21,412 nt of DNA, from contig PBGQ01000045.1 of the NCBI GenBank assembly GCA_002720125.1, forward strand, positions 1 through 21,412, in the 5' to 3' direction. The DNA comes from Rickettsiales bacterium (GTDB lineage: Bacteria; Pseudomonadota; Alphaproteobacteria; TMED109). Shown here one piece after another: positions 7,819 to 14,865 of the stretch; the stretch's first letter is position 1; each line of letters opens with the position of its first letter. The notes beneath the pieces were generated by a model. It saw only the letters and a program-made list of their open reading frames with translations, ran no database searches and was not told the origin of the DNA. The translations under genes were made by a program, and so were the position numbers.

Positions 7819-8553
7819 ATGTCCAATACTTTAATAGTTATACCAGTCAGAATGGCATCCAAAAGGTTTCCCGGAAAGCCACTTGTCTTAATTGAAGAAA
7901 AGACAATGCTAGAACATGTTGTAGATCGTGCTATAGAGTCAAAAGTAGGAGATGTACTGGTTGCATGTTGTGACAAAGAAATAAAAAATCTTATGGAAAA
8001 AAGAAAAATTAAGTATGTTATGACTAATAAAAAACTTATTAGCGGTACAGATAGAGTTTTTTCTGCTTACAATTCATTCAAAAATAAAAAGAAATATGAA
8101 AATATTATTAATTTACAAGGAGATGTTCCTTTTATAAACTGCAATCATATTAGTAAATTGCATAGTCTAATAAAAGGGGAATTGATGGAAATAGCAACTC
8201 TTGTTTCAGAAATCAAAAGTAAAAAAAAAATAAGCGATGTAAATATCGTTAAAACAATAATTTCAAAACATAAAAAAAAATATTATAAAGCTTTATACTT
8301 TTCAAGATTACCAGTTCCATTTAACTCTAATAAATATTATGAACATGTTGGTATATATGCCTATACTATTAAAGCTTTAAAAAAATTTGTTAGTTTAGGG
8401 AGAAGCAATTTAGAAGAACAAGAAAATCTAGAACAACTAAGAGCTTTAGATAATAATATGGATATAATTGTGGCTAAGATTAAAAAAGCACCAATAAGCA
8501 TAGATACACCCGAGGATTTAATCTTACTAAATAAGTCTAGAGATAAAAAATGA
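7819..8553 (+). CDS. kdsB: 3-deoxy-manno-octulosonate cytidylyltransferase (CMP-Kdo synthetase)
   Basis: It activates Kdo with CTP to give CMP-Kdo for the lipopolysaccharide inner core, acting in the cytosol. The 244-residue length is normal. The N-terminal nucleotide-binding signature IPVRMASKRFPGKPL (8-22) is intact. So are SGTDRV (75-80), NLQGDVPFI (98-106) with the metal-binding Asp, the YFSRLPVPF segment, HVGIYAY, and the late LEQLRAL motif. ATG 7819 opens directly into the first strand and has no Shine-Dalgarno. The stop codon overlaps the start of pheA in an ATGA arrangement, so the two are translationally coupled. Its presence implies a Kdo-containing LPS, which fits the O-antigen ligase-like gene nearby. 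The gene contains an intact in-frame run of ten A residues at 8221-8230. Confidence 0.95.
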   Translation: MSNTLIVIPVRMASKRFPGKPLVLIEEKTMLEHVVDRAIESKVGDVLVACCDKEIKNLMEKRKIKYVMTNKKLISGTDRVFSAYNSFKNKKKYENIINLQGDVPFINCNHISKLHSLIKGELMEIATLVSEIKSKKKISDVNIVKTIISKHKKKYYKALYFSRLPVPFNSNKYYEHVGIYAYTIKALKKFVSLGRSNLEEQENLEQLRALDNNMDIIVAKIKKAPISIDTPEDLILLNKSRDKK

Positions 8554-9386
8554 AAAAGAAAATTGCTTATCAAGGAAGACCAGGGGCATATTCGCATTTA
8601 GCTTGCAAAGAAGCTTTTCCTGACTCACTTCCTATTTCTTGCGAGACCTTTGAAGAAGTTTTTGAAAAAACAGAGCAAAAAGAGTCGGATTTAGCATTTA
8701 TTCCTATTGAAAACTCACAAGCAGGCAGAGTGGCTGATATTCATAATCTACTTCCCAAGTCAAATCTTTTAATAGCTGGAGAGCATTTTCATAAAATAAA
8801 ACATCAACTTTTAGGGTTGCCAGGAAGTCAAATAGAAAAAATAAAGTCTGCAGAAAGTCACTTTCATGCATTAGCTCAATGCAGAGACTTTTTGACAAAT
8901 AATAATATAAGGCCAGTTTTATCATCAGATACAGCAGGAGCCGCTGAAGAAATTTCTAAATCCTCTGACCTCACAAGAGCTGCTATAGCATCTGAACTGG
9001 CAGCGGATATTTATGGATTAAAAATTATAAAAAAAAATATTGAGGACGCACATCATAATACTACAAGATTTTTATTAATGAAGGATACGATTGATATCTC
9101 TCAAAGAGAAGATAAAAAGTACATTACTAGCTTTCTATTTAAATTGAGAAATATTTCATCAGCGCTTTATAAGGCATTGGGTGGTTTCTCAAGCAATAAA
9201 GTAAATATGCTAAAAATAGAAAGTTATATGTTAGATGGATCTTTTACGGCCACACAGTTTTATATTGATATAGAAGGTCATCCAGAAGATGATAATGTTA
9301 AATCCGCGATAGAAGAACTTGGCTTTTTTTCTAAAGAAGTAAAAATTCTTGGTTCTTATCCAGCTAATAAATTTAGGAATCTTTAG
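8550..9386 (+). CDS. pheA: Prephenate dehydratase
   Basis: It converts prephenate to phenylpyruvate in phenylalanine biosynthesis. The 278-residue protein has the single-function PDT-ACT layout. KIAYQGRPGAYSH (4-16) opens the catalytic domain, IENSQAG lies near residue 55, and the catalytic TTRF motif is at 171-174. A C-terminal ACT domain (about 190-270) would sense phenylalanine, with the LKIESYMLDG segment in place of the classic ESRP, a form seen in alphaproteobacteria. There is no chorismate mutase domain. The start overlaps kdsB by 4 nt (ATGA). The last 156 bp lie opposite the 3' end of the convergent Nudix gene. The ACT domain is conserved right to the end, so the overlap must be carried mainly by the other gene. 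Confidence 0.95.
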   Translation: MKKKIAYQGRPGAYSHLACKEAFPDSLPISCETFEEVFEKTEQKESDLAFIPIENSQAGRVADIHNLLPKSNLLIAGEHFHKIKHQLLGLPGSQIEKIKSAESHFHALAQCRDFLTNNNIRPVLSSDTAGAAEEISKSSDLTRAAIASELAADIYGLKIIKKNIEDAHHNTTRFLLMKDTIDISQREDKKYITSFLFKLRNISSALYKALGGFSSNKVNMLKIESYMLDGSFTATQFYIDIEGHPEDDNVKSAIEELGFFSKEVKILGSYPANKFRNL

Positions 9387-10277
9387 CATTTTTTTTTCCC
9401 ATAGATAGATTAAATTTCTAGCTATAGAATATTTAGCTGGAAGAATAAGTTTTTTATCATTTACAAAAGAAATAAGCTCATTGTATGAGAACCATCTAGC
9501 GTCTTCTATTTCTTGCTTGTTAACTATTAAATCCGGTCTTTTAGCTTCCGCTTCAAAACCTAGCATCAAATTATTTTGAAATGGCCATGATTGTGAAAAT
9601 ACATAATTAATTTTTTTTATACGAATTCCTGTTTCTTCAAAAGTTTCTCTTTCTACTGCTTCCTCGGCACTCTCATTAAGTTCACAGAAACCAGCTAGAC
9701 AAGAGTAAAGATTTTCTTTCCAATTACTATTTCTAGCAAGAAGAATTTTTTGTTTATAGGTAATATTCATAATAACAGTAGGATTGATTCTTGGAAAATG
9801 TCTAGTTTTACAATCATCTTTTTGACAAATTAGAGTATTTTCCGAAGTAAAAAAAATATTTTTACTTCCGCATTTTCCACAGAAGATATTATTTTTTTTC
9901 CACTGTATTAATTGATAGCCAGAGGCTATTATTGCTGCAAGATTATTATCCAGTGAGAATAATGCATTTCTTATATTTACAAATACTATAGAATAAAATA
10001 TTTTCGCATCTCTAAGTCTTTCAAATGATAGGTCACAGGACACATATACTTCTTTTTCTTTTCTAGCTACTAAAGATAATTCTTTCTTTATAAGAAAATT
10101 TGATGTTAAATTATCTGTTTCATAAAATAATATATTATTATTCTTAAAAACAATTTCATCTTTTACAATAAAAAAAACTTTAAATTTAACTTTCTTTTTG
10201 GGGTTATTTAGAGAAATTTTTTTTGTATCAGATAGTCTTAAATTTTTTTTTAGAGAGAAATAGTTTAGATACTTCAT
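9231..10277 (-). CDS. nudC: NudC-like NAD(H) pyrophosphatase / RNA decapping Nudix hydrolase
   Basis: The protein hydrolyses NAD(H) to NMN(H) and AMP; family members also remove NAD caps from RNA. Domain order is typical: a variable N-terminal domain (1-125), a zinc ribbon with Cys133, Cys136, Cys151 and Cys156, then a Nudix fold. The Nudix box is complete at 197-219 (G-x5-E-x7-RE-x2-EE-x-G, ending EETGI). The family-specific motif SQPWPFPxS appears as SQSWPFQNN (228-236). The family normally ends soon after the equivalent of residue 296. Here the frame stays open for about 51 further residues (298-348), rich in Phe, Ile and Lys, antisense to pheA. Either a long convergent overlap is real or the native stop has been lost. 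The start ATG 10277 is the only good candidate near a normal N-terminus. The promoter probably overlaps the region upstream of the SRP RNA gene. Confidence 0.88.
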   Translation of the reverse strand: MKYLNYFSLKKNLRLSDTKKISLNNPKKKVKFKVFFIVKDEIVFKNNNILFYETDNLTSNFLIKKELSLVARKEKEVYVSCDLSFERLRDAKIFYSIVFVNIRNALFSLDNNLAAIIASGYQLIQWKKNNIFCGKCGSKNIFFTSENTLICQKDDCKTRHFPRINPTVIMNITYKQKILLARNSNWKENLYSCLAGFCELNESAEEAVERETFEETGIRIKKINYVFSQSWPFQNNLMLGFEAEAKRPDLIVNKQEIEDARWFSYNELISFVNDKKLILPAKYSIARNLIYLWEKKMLKIPKFISWIRTKNFYFFRKKAKFFYRGFNIIIFWMTFYINIKLCGRKRSI

Positions 10278-10294
10278 TAAATTTAAATACTTTC

Positions 10295-10325
10295 TTGTTC
10301 AAAATATTAACTTACATGATATTAT
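10295..10325 (+). promoter_or_regulatory. Likely promoter of the SRP RNA gene (extended -10)
   Basis: TGATATTAT (10317-10325) is an extended -10 element (TG-n-TATTAT) ending five or six bases before the first paired base of the SRP RNA. TTGTTC (10295-10300) could serve as a -35, but at a long 19-bp spacing. An extended -10 is known to compensate for poor -35 spacing. Position relative to the RNA start is the main support. Confidence 0.5.
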
Positions 10326-10330
10326 TAATA

Positions 10331-10424
10331 TTGGAAGATCTTCTTGGATGCACTATATACGAATCCAGTCAGGTCTGAAAAGAAGCAGCTGTAGTATGGA
10401 CGTGTAGGTTAAGAGATCTTCCAA
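10331..10424 (+). ncRNA. ffs: Signal recognition particle RNA (small bacterial 4.5S type)
   Basis: This is the RNA scaffold of the signal recognition particle, which works with Ffh and FtsY to target membrane proteins. The conserved core reads CAGTCAGGTCTGAAAAGAAGCAGC (10376-10389 holds the apical loop and the invariant AGAAGCAGC side). The ends close as a perfect 11-bp helix, TTGGAAGATCT (10331-10341) with AGATCTTCCAA (10414-10424). Length is about 94 nt, normal for the Alu-less bacterial form. The usual GGAA tetraloop closed by C-G is here GAAA closed by U-A, a covarying change. It lies between the Nudix gene and dnaX, a location seen in other alphaproteobacteria, and ends 9 nt before the dnaX start codon. 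dnaX may therefore be transcribed by readthrough. FtsY, its receptor, is encoded at 19643-20551. Confidence 0.95.
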
Positions 10425-10433
10425 AGGTATATT

Positions 10434-11681
10434 ATGAATGATTATAGAATTTTATCTAGGAAGTACAGACCTAAAAGGCTAAATGAGGTCGTAGGCCAAG
10501 AATTCTCTATAAAAGCATTATCTAACGCTTTTAAGAGAAACAAACTAGCCCATGCATTTATTCTTACAGGTATTAGAGGGGTTGGTAAAACAACAATAGC
10601 TAGAATAATAGCCATGGGATTAAATTGTCTTAAGGAAGGTAAACCTGTGGCAAACCCGTGCAATAAGTGCAAAAATTGTAGAGACATTTTAGATGACAGA
10701 TTTGAAGAGGTTTTAGAAATTGATGCTGCCTCTCACACAGGGGTAGAGGACGTAAGAGAAATAATAAGCTACATTAAGTACAGACCAACTAAAGGTACAT
10801 TTAAAGTATATATAATTGACGAAGTACATATGTTGTCAAATTCAGCCTTTAATGCTTTACTTAAAACAATTGAAGAACCGCCAGAATATGTAAAGTTTAT
10901 TTTTTGTACAACTGAAGTAAAAAAAATTCCCATTACTATAATATCTAGATGTCAAAGGTATGATCTCAATAGAGTAGAAAGATTTATTATTGAAGATTAT
11001 ATAAATAGTCTGGCAAAAAAAGAGAACATTAAAATTACTGAACAGGCTATTAAACTTATATCTTTGTATTCTGAAGGTTCTGTAAGAGATAGCCTATCGA
11101 TATTAGATCAGGCTTTATTGACTATTGAAGGAAATAGTATAGACATCGATAACATAAATAAAACGCTTGGACTTTCAGGGCAAGAGATGATACAGGATCT
11201 GTTTCTTTATATAATTGTTGGAAAAACAAAAGAAGCTTTAGATATATTATCAAAAGCATACGAAAAAGGAGGTAATCCAAAAACTATTTGTGATGATTTG
11301 TTGAGAATAAACTATCACTTAATTTATACATTGGCGAATAATGAAAATAAAAATGCATACGATATTTATGATAAGGAGAAGATTGACATTATATTGCAAA
11401 AATCCTCAATTCCTTTACTTAATCAGACTTGGCAAATGCTCATCAAAGGTAAAGAAGAAATAGAAAAACTACCCCAGCAAATAGAAGCATTAGAGATAGT
11501 TGTAATTAGAATGAGTTTTGCTTCTCAATTGCCCCAGGTTGAAGAGATAATAGCTGAAATAAAAAAAAATAAAAATGATGAATTAAAAGAAAATATAGAT
11601 AATATTGATTTAGGCAATGATGTTAAAAAAATATTGGAGATTTTTCCAGAGAGTAGAATCTTAAAAGATAATAACAAATAA
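10434..11681 (+). CDS. dnaX: DNA polymerase III subunit gamma/tau, short form
   Basis: This is the clamp-loader ATPase that loads the beta clamp and organises the replisome. Intact features are Walker A GIRGVGKTT (46-54), a zinc module (Cys65, Cys76, Cys79, Cys82), Walker B IIDEVHM (127-133), the NALLKTIEEPP segment (140-150) and the sensor/arginine-finger SRCQRYD (171-177). Domain III (collar) follows to about 365. At 415 residues it is well short of typical alphaproteobacterial tau (about 550-650). Domains IV-V are reduced to some 50 residues, yet the very end, DVKKILEIFPESRIL, still resembles the usual family C-terminus. An in-frame slippery A AAA AAA heptamer lies at 11561-11567. A -1 shift there would give a 379-residue protein ending in three lysines. 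ATG 10434 follows the SRP RNA by 9 nt, without a Shine-Dalgarno. Confidence 0.95.
   Translation: MNDYRILSRKYRPKRLNEVVGQEFSIKALSNAFKRNKLAHAFILTGIRGVGKTTIARIIAMGLNCLKEGKPVANPCNKCKNCRDILDDRFEEVLEIDAASHTGVEDVREIISYIKYRPTKGTFKVYIIDEVHMLSNSAFNALLKTIEEPPEYVKFIFCTTEVKKIPITIISRCQRYDLNRVERFIIEDYINSLAKKENIKITEQAIKLISLYSEGSVRDSLSILDQALLTIEGNSIDIDNINKTLGLSGQEMIQDLFLYIIVGKTKEALDILSKAYEKGGNPKTICDDLLRINYHLIYTLANNENKNAYDIYDKEKIDIILQKSSIPLLNQTWQMLIKGKEEIEKLPQQIEALEIVVIRMSFASQLPQVEEIIAEIKKNKNDELKENIDNIDLGNDVKKILEIFPESRILKDNNK
11561..11572 (+). promoter_or_regulatory. Candidate -1 frameshift / slippage site in dnaX
   Basis: A run of nine A residues (11561-11569) reads ATA AAA AAA AAT in frame, so it contains the heptamer A AAA AAA in the correct X XXY YYZ phase. 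After a -1 shift the next codons are AAA and then TAA (11570-11572). Transcriptional gain of one A gives the same protein end. No strong downstream stem-loop or upstream Shine-Dalgarno stimulator is visible, so activity is uncertain. Confidence 0.4.
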
Positions 11682-11691
11682 GGAGATAATA

Positions 11692-12003
11692 ATGAAAAAT
11701 ATGGGAGGATTATTACAGCAAGCCCAGCAAATGCAGAAGAAAATGATGGAAGTAGAAAAAAAACTTCAAGAAAGCGAAGTGGAAGGCACCGTAAGTGGGG
11801 GGCTAGTCAAAGTCACAATGAATGGAAAGGGTAATGTAAAAAGAATAAAAATAGATTCTTCTCTAAAAGAAGATATAGAAATAATTGAGGATCTTTTGTT
11901 GGCAGCCATTACTGAAGCAAAGAAAAATGCTGATATTTTGTCAGAAAATGAAATGAAAGCAGTAACAGGAGGAATGCCAATGCCTCCTGGATTAAAATTC
12001 TAA
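11692..12003 (+). CDS. ybaB: YbaB/EbfC family nucleoid-associated protein
   Basis: This is a small DNA-binding dimer thought to coat or bend nucleoid DNA. It has 103 residues, the normal length. The N-terminal helix is Gln/Met-rich and amphipathic (GGLLQQAQQMQKKM, 5-18). It is followed by the family segment with VEGTVSGGLVKVTMNGKGNVKRIKID across the central sheet, and the C-terminal VTGGMPMPPG tail. The start is the best-supported in the block: AAGGAG (11680-11685) sits six bases before ATG and overlaps the dnaX stop codon. The order dnaX-ybaB-recR is widely conserved in bacteria and links it to replication and repair. The recR start follows one base after its stop. Confidence 0.95.
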   Translation: MKNMGGLLQQAQQMQKKMMEVEKKLQESEVEGTVSGGLVKVTMNGKGNVKRIKIDSSLKEDIEIIEDLLLAAITEAKKNADILSENEMKAVTGGMPMPPGLKF

Positions 12004-12004
12004 A

Positions 12005-12619
12005 ATGAAAACTAACCAAATTGACTTGCTCATAAAGTTACTTTCTAGCCTACAAGGAATAGGACCTAGGTCCGCAAGAAGAATAGTATTACAATTAATT
12101 AAAAGAAAAAAAAATTTAATACTTCCAATTGCTAATGCGTTAATTGAAGTAGAGAAAAATATTAGAATTTGTGACACTTGTGGAAATTACGACTCTATTA
12201 GCCCTTGTCAGATTTGTATAGATCACGATAGAAATAAAGCAGTTATTTGTATTATAGAAGATGTTTCTGATTTGTGGGCCATTGAGAGAAGTAAGCTTTT
12301 TAAAGGTTTATATTTTGTTTTAGGCGGAACATTGAATGCAATAACCGGAGATACACCCGAAAAATTAAATTTTAAAAAATTATTTTCAAGATTAAAAGAA
12401 GAGAATATTGATGAAGTTATATTGGCTACTTCAGTTACTACTGGAGGTCAAACTACTGCTCACTATATTTTAAACTATATTAAAGGACTTGACCTGAAAG
12501 TTACTAGACTTGCTAGAGGACTACCAGCAGGAGGTGAGCTAGATTACATTGATGATGCAACTTTAGGGCAAGCCTTAAATGATAGAACTCCAGTATTACA
12601 TAGAGAAAAAAATGACTAA
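12005..12619 (+). CDS. recR: Recombination mediator protein RecR
   Basis: RecR forms a ring-like clamp and, with RecO (and RecF), loads RecA onto SSB-coated single-stranded DNA at gaps. All domains are present in 204 residues: the helix-hairpin-helix around GIGPRSARR (18-26), a Cys4 zinc finger (Cys56, Cys59, Cys68, Cys71), a Toprim domain starting at ICIIEDVSDLWAIE (81-94), and the conserved C-terminal stretch LARGLPAGGELDYIDDATLGQAL that contains the Walker B-like end. It starts one base after ybaB and its last eight bases overlap def, so it sits in a tightly coupled transcript. Confidence 0.96.
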   Translation: MKTNQIDLLIKLLSSLQGIGPRSARRIVLQLIKRKKNLILPIANALIEVEKNIRICDTCGNYDSISPCQICIDHDRNKAVICIIEDVSDLWAIERSKLFKGLYFVLGGTLNAITGDTPEKLNFKKLFSRLKEENIDEVILATSVTTGGQTTAHYILNYIKGLDLKVTRLARGLPAGGELDYIDDATLGQALNDRTPVLHREKND

Positions 12620-13127
12620 ACTAAAAATCATTATTGCACCTGATCAACGACTTAATACAATTTGCACAGAGGTAAAAAGAATTGAAAAAGGAACTCTTTT
12701 TTTTATAGAAAATATGGTTGATACTATGTATGAGAGTAATGGTATTGGATTAGCAGCACCTCAAGTGGGAACAATGGATAGAATTTTAGTTATGGATTGT
12801 AGCTATGATGAGAATAATAGGAAACTTAAAAAAATAATTAATCCAGAAGTTATTGAATATTCAGATGAGCTTAGTGAATATGAAGAAGGTTGTCTTTCCT
12901 TGCCTCAACAGTTTGCTAAAATAGAAAGGCCTAGTAAAGTGAAAGTAAGATACCTAGATATTAATGGGAAAAGAATTGAGGAAGAATTTGGAGGATTAGA
13001 GGCTACCTGTGTACAACACGAGATTGATCACTTGAATGGAAAATTATTTATAGATCATATAAGTAAACTTAGAAAAAAACTTATCTTAAAAAAGTTACAA
13101 AAGTATAAAAAAGCAAATAATCTCTAA
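12612..13127 (+). CDS. def: Peptide deformylase
   Basis: It removes the N-formyl group from new polypeptides in the cytosol, using a metal ion. The three family motifs are intact: GIGLAAPQVG (44-53), EGCLS (92-96) with metal ligand Cys94, and QHEIDHLNG (135-143) with His136 and His140 and catalytic Glu137. The start is set at ATG 12612, giving 171 residues and an N-terminus (MTKLKIIIAPDQRL) that aligns with the usual beginning of the family. An in-frame ATG 33 bp upstream would add an unsupported extension inside recR. The gene overlaps recR by 8 nt and is followed five bases later by fmt, its functional partner. Confidence 0.95.
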   Translation: MTKLKIIIAPDQRLNTICTEVKRIEKGTLFFIENMVDTMYESNGIGLAAPQVGTMDRILVMDCSYDENNRKLKKIINPEVIEYSDELSEYEEGCLSLPQQFAKIERPSKVKVRYLDINGKRIEEEFGGLEATCVQHEIDHLNGKLFIDHISKLRKKLILKKLQKYKKANNL

Positions 13128-13132
13128 ATTTA

Positions 13133-14077
13133 ATGTCAAAGAAATTAAAAATTATATATATGGGAGGCGGCCCATCCTATACTATAGAACCATTGAAGAG
13201 ATTAATTGAAAGTCGACACGAAGTAATATGTATTTATGCTAAAAAACCAAAACCATCAGGGAGAGGAAGAAAGATAAAAAACTCTCCTTTGATAGACTTT
13301 GCAAAAAAATCTAATCTAAAGTATAGAGTACCAGAGAACTTTAAAGATAAAAAGGAGATAGACTTTTTAAAAAGATTTAAAGCAGATCTTTTTTTAGTTT
13401 TTTCTTACGGTATTATATTGCCAGAAAAAGTCTTAGATATACCAAAATACGGATGTATCAACATTCACGCTTCTATCTTGCCAAAATGGAGAGGACCGTC
13501 TCCAGTTCAGTATGCATTATTGAATAATGAGAAAAAAACAGGATTTACTTTTATGAAAATGAATATGGGTATAGATACGGGTGACATTCTCTATAGCAAA
13601 GAAATTCAAATAGCTAAAGAAGATAATACTGTGTCTCTGTTGAATAAAATTTCCTTACTATCTGGGGAATTTTTAATTGAAATTTTAGATTTGTATATAA
13701 ATAAAAAAATTTTTCCAGTAGCACAAGATGAGTCAGAAGCAACATATAGTTATAAAATAAAGAAAGAAGATGCTTTTTTAAATTTTGCAGAGCCAGCTTT
13801 ATCTGTATTTGGAAAAATAAGAGCATTTTATCCAAATCCTAGTGCAAAATGTACTATAAAGGGAGAAACTGTAAAAATAATTGATGCAGAGGTTATAAAT
13901 AAAGTTAATAAGTTTAATGATATTGGAATAACTTTGGACAATCAATTACTTGTTTCTTGTAAAGTAGGAACTATAAGGTTAACTAAGATTCAAAGACAAG
14001 GAAAGAAGGCTATGGATGCAAAAGTTGCACTCAATGGTTGGAAGATAAAGGAAGGCACAATAATTAGTGGAAAATAA
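13133..14077 (+). CDS. fmt: Methionyl-tRNA formyltransferase
   Basis: It formylates initiator Met-tRNA using 10-formyltetrahydrofolate; the formyl group is later removed by Def, encoded next door. The 314-residue length is normal. Catalytic residues are visible as Asn110 and His112 in CINIHASILPKWRGPSPVQ (108-126) and Asp148 in MGIDTGDIL. The C-terminal tRNA-binding domain (about 208-314) includes KIRAFYPNPSAKC. The opening strand reads IIYMGGGPSYTIEPLKRL where most relatives have a GTPxFAVPxL motif, a diverged first loop. The next gene starts inside its last 11 bases. Confidence 0.95.
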   Translation: MSKKLKIIYMGGGPSYTIEPLKRLIESRHEVICIYAKKPKPSGRGRKIKNSPLIDFAKKSNLKYRVPENFKDKKEIDFLKRFKADLFLVFSYGIILPEKVLDIPKYGCINIHASILPKWRGPSPVQYALLNNEKKTGFTFMKMNMGIDTGDILYSKEIQIAKEDNTVSLLNKISLLSGEFLIEILDLYINKKIFPVAQDESEATYSYKIKKEDAFLNFAEPALSVFGKIRAFYPNPSAKCTIKGETVKIIDAEVINKVNKFNDIGITLDNQLLVSCKVGTIRLTKIQRQGKKAMDAKVALNGWKIKEGTIISGK

Positions 14078-14852
14078 TAAAAATAGGCTAACAAAAATAA
14101 ATTGGATAGGAGCTTACACTCTTTTTTATAAAGAATGTAAAAGATTTTTAAAAGTTTATCAGCAAACAATTCTTGCGCCAGCGTTTACGTCATTATTATT
14201 CTTTTTTGTTATAAATACAGCTATAGAAGGAAGAACTGTTAATGATTATGATTATATGGATTTTCTTGCTCCAGGACTAATTATCATGACCATGATGCAA
14301 AATGCTTTTGCAAATACATCATCATCACTTCTTTCCTCTAAGATCGCGGGTAATATAGTTGATCTTCTTATGCCTCCATTTAGTATAAATGAGATTATTT
14401 TATCTTACACCTTAGCTGCTTTGGTAAGGGCTATTCTTGTAGGAATATTTACTTTTATTCTTATGAGTTTTTTTGTTGAATTTAAAATTGTAAGTTTATT
14501 AAATTTATTCTTTTTTTCTATTGTAGGTTCATTAGTCCTGGCTTTATTAGGTTTTTTAGCAGGTATTTGGGCAGAAAAATTTGATAATATGTCTGGAGTT
14601 ACCAATTTCATTATTACACCCCTCACATTTCTATCTGGCACTTTCTATTCAATAGAAAAATTACCAACTCTATTTTATAATATTAGTTTATATAATCCCT
14701 TCTACTATATTATAGATGGCTTTAGAAATGCTTTGATTGATATAGGAAACCAATATTTGGTTTATGGTATTACTTACTTATCTATGCTAAGTATTATACT
14801 TTATGTTTTATGTTATTATATTTTAAAAAAAGGTTGGAGATTAAAACCTTAA
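14067..14852 (+). CDS. ABC-2 type transporter permease
   Basis: This 261-residue inner-membrane permease of the ABC-2 (DrrB/NodJ/YadH-like) exporter superfamily has six hydrophobic segments after a short cytosolic N-terminus. Typical features are the early KVYQQTILAPAFTSLLFFFV helix entry (about 29-48), DYMDFLAPGLIIMTMMQNAF (68-87), and a late FLSGTFYSIEKLPTLFYNISLYNPFYYIIDGFR region, the conserved loop and helix near the C-terminus of this family. Family members export drugs, lipids or polysaccharides with a separate ATPase subunit. No ATPase gene is next to it or anywhere in the window. The start is GTG 14067, overlapping fmt by 11 nt; no ATG lies before the first helix. It ends four bases before the first argD start candidate. 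Confidence 0.88.
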   Translation: MENNKNRLTKINWIGAYTLFYKECKRFLKVYQQTILAPAFTSLLFFFVINTAIEGRTVNDYDYMDFLAPGLIIMTMMQNAFANTSSSLLSSKIAGNIVDLLMPPFSINEIILSYTLAALVRAILVGIFTFILMSFFVEFKIVSLLNLFFFSIVGSLVLALLGFLAGIWAEKFDNMSGVTNFIITPLTFLSGTFYSIEKLPTLFYNISLYNPFYYIIDGFRNALIDIGNQYLVYGITYLSMLSIILYVLCYYILKKGWRLKP

Positions 14853-14865
14853 TAAAGTGTCTAAT

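Noticed and set aside
12579..12611. Upstream in-frame ATG extension of def
   Set aside because: It would add 11 residues inside recR that do not match the family N-terminus.
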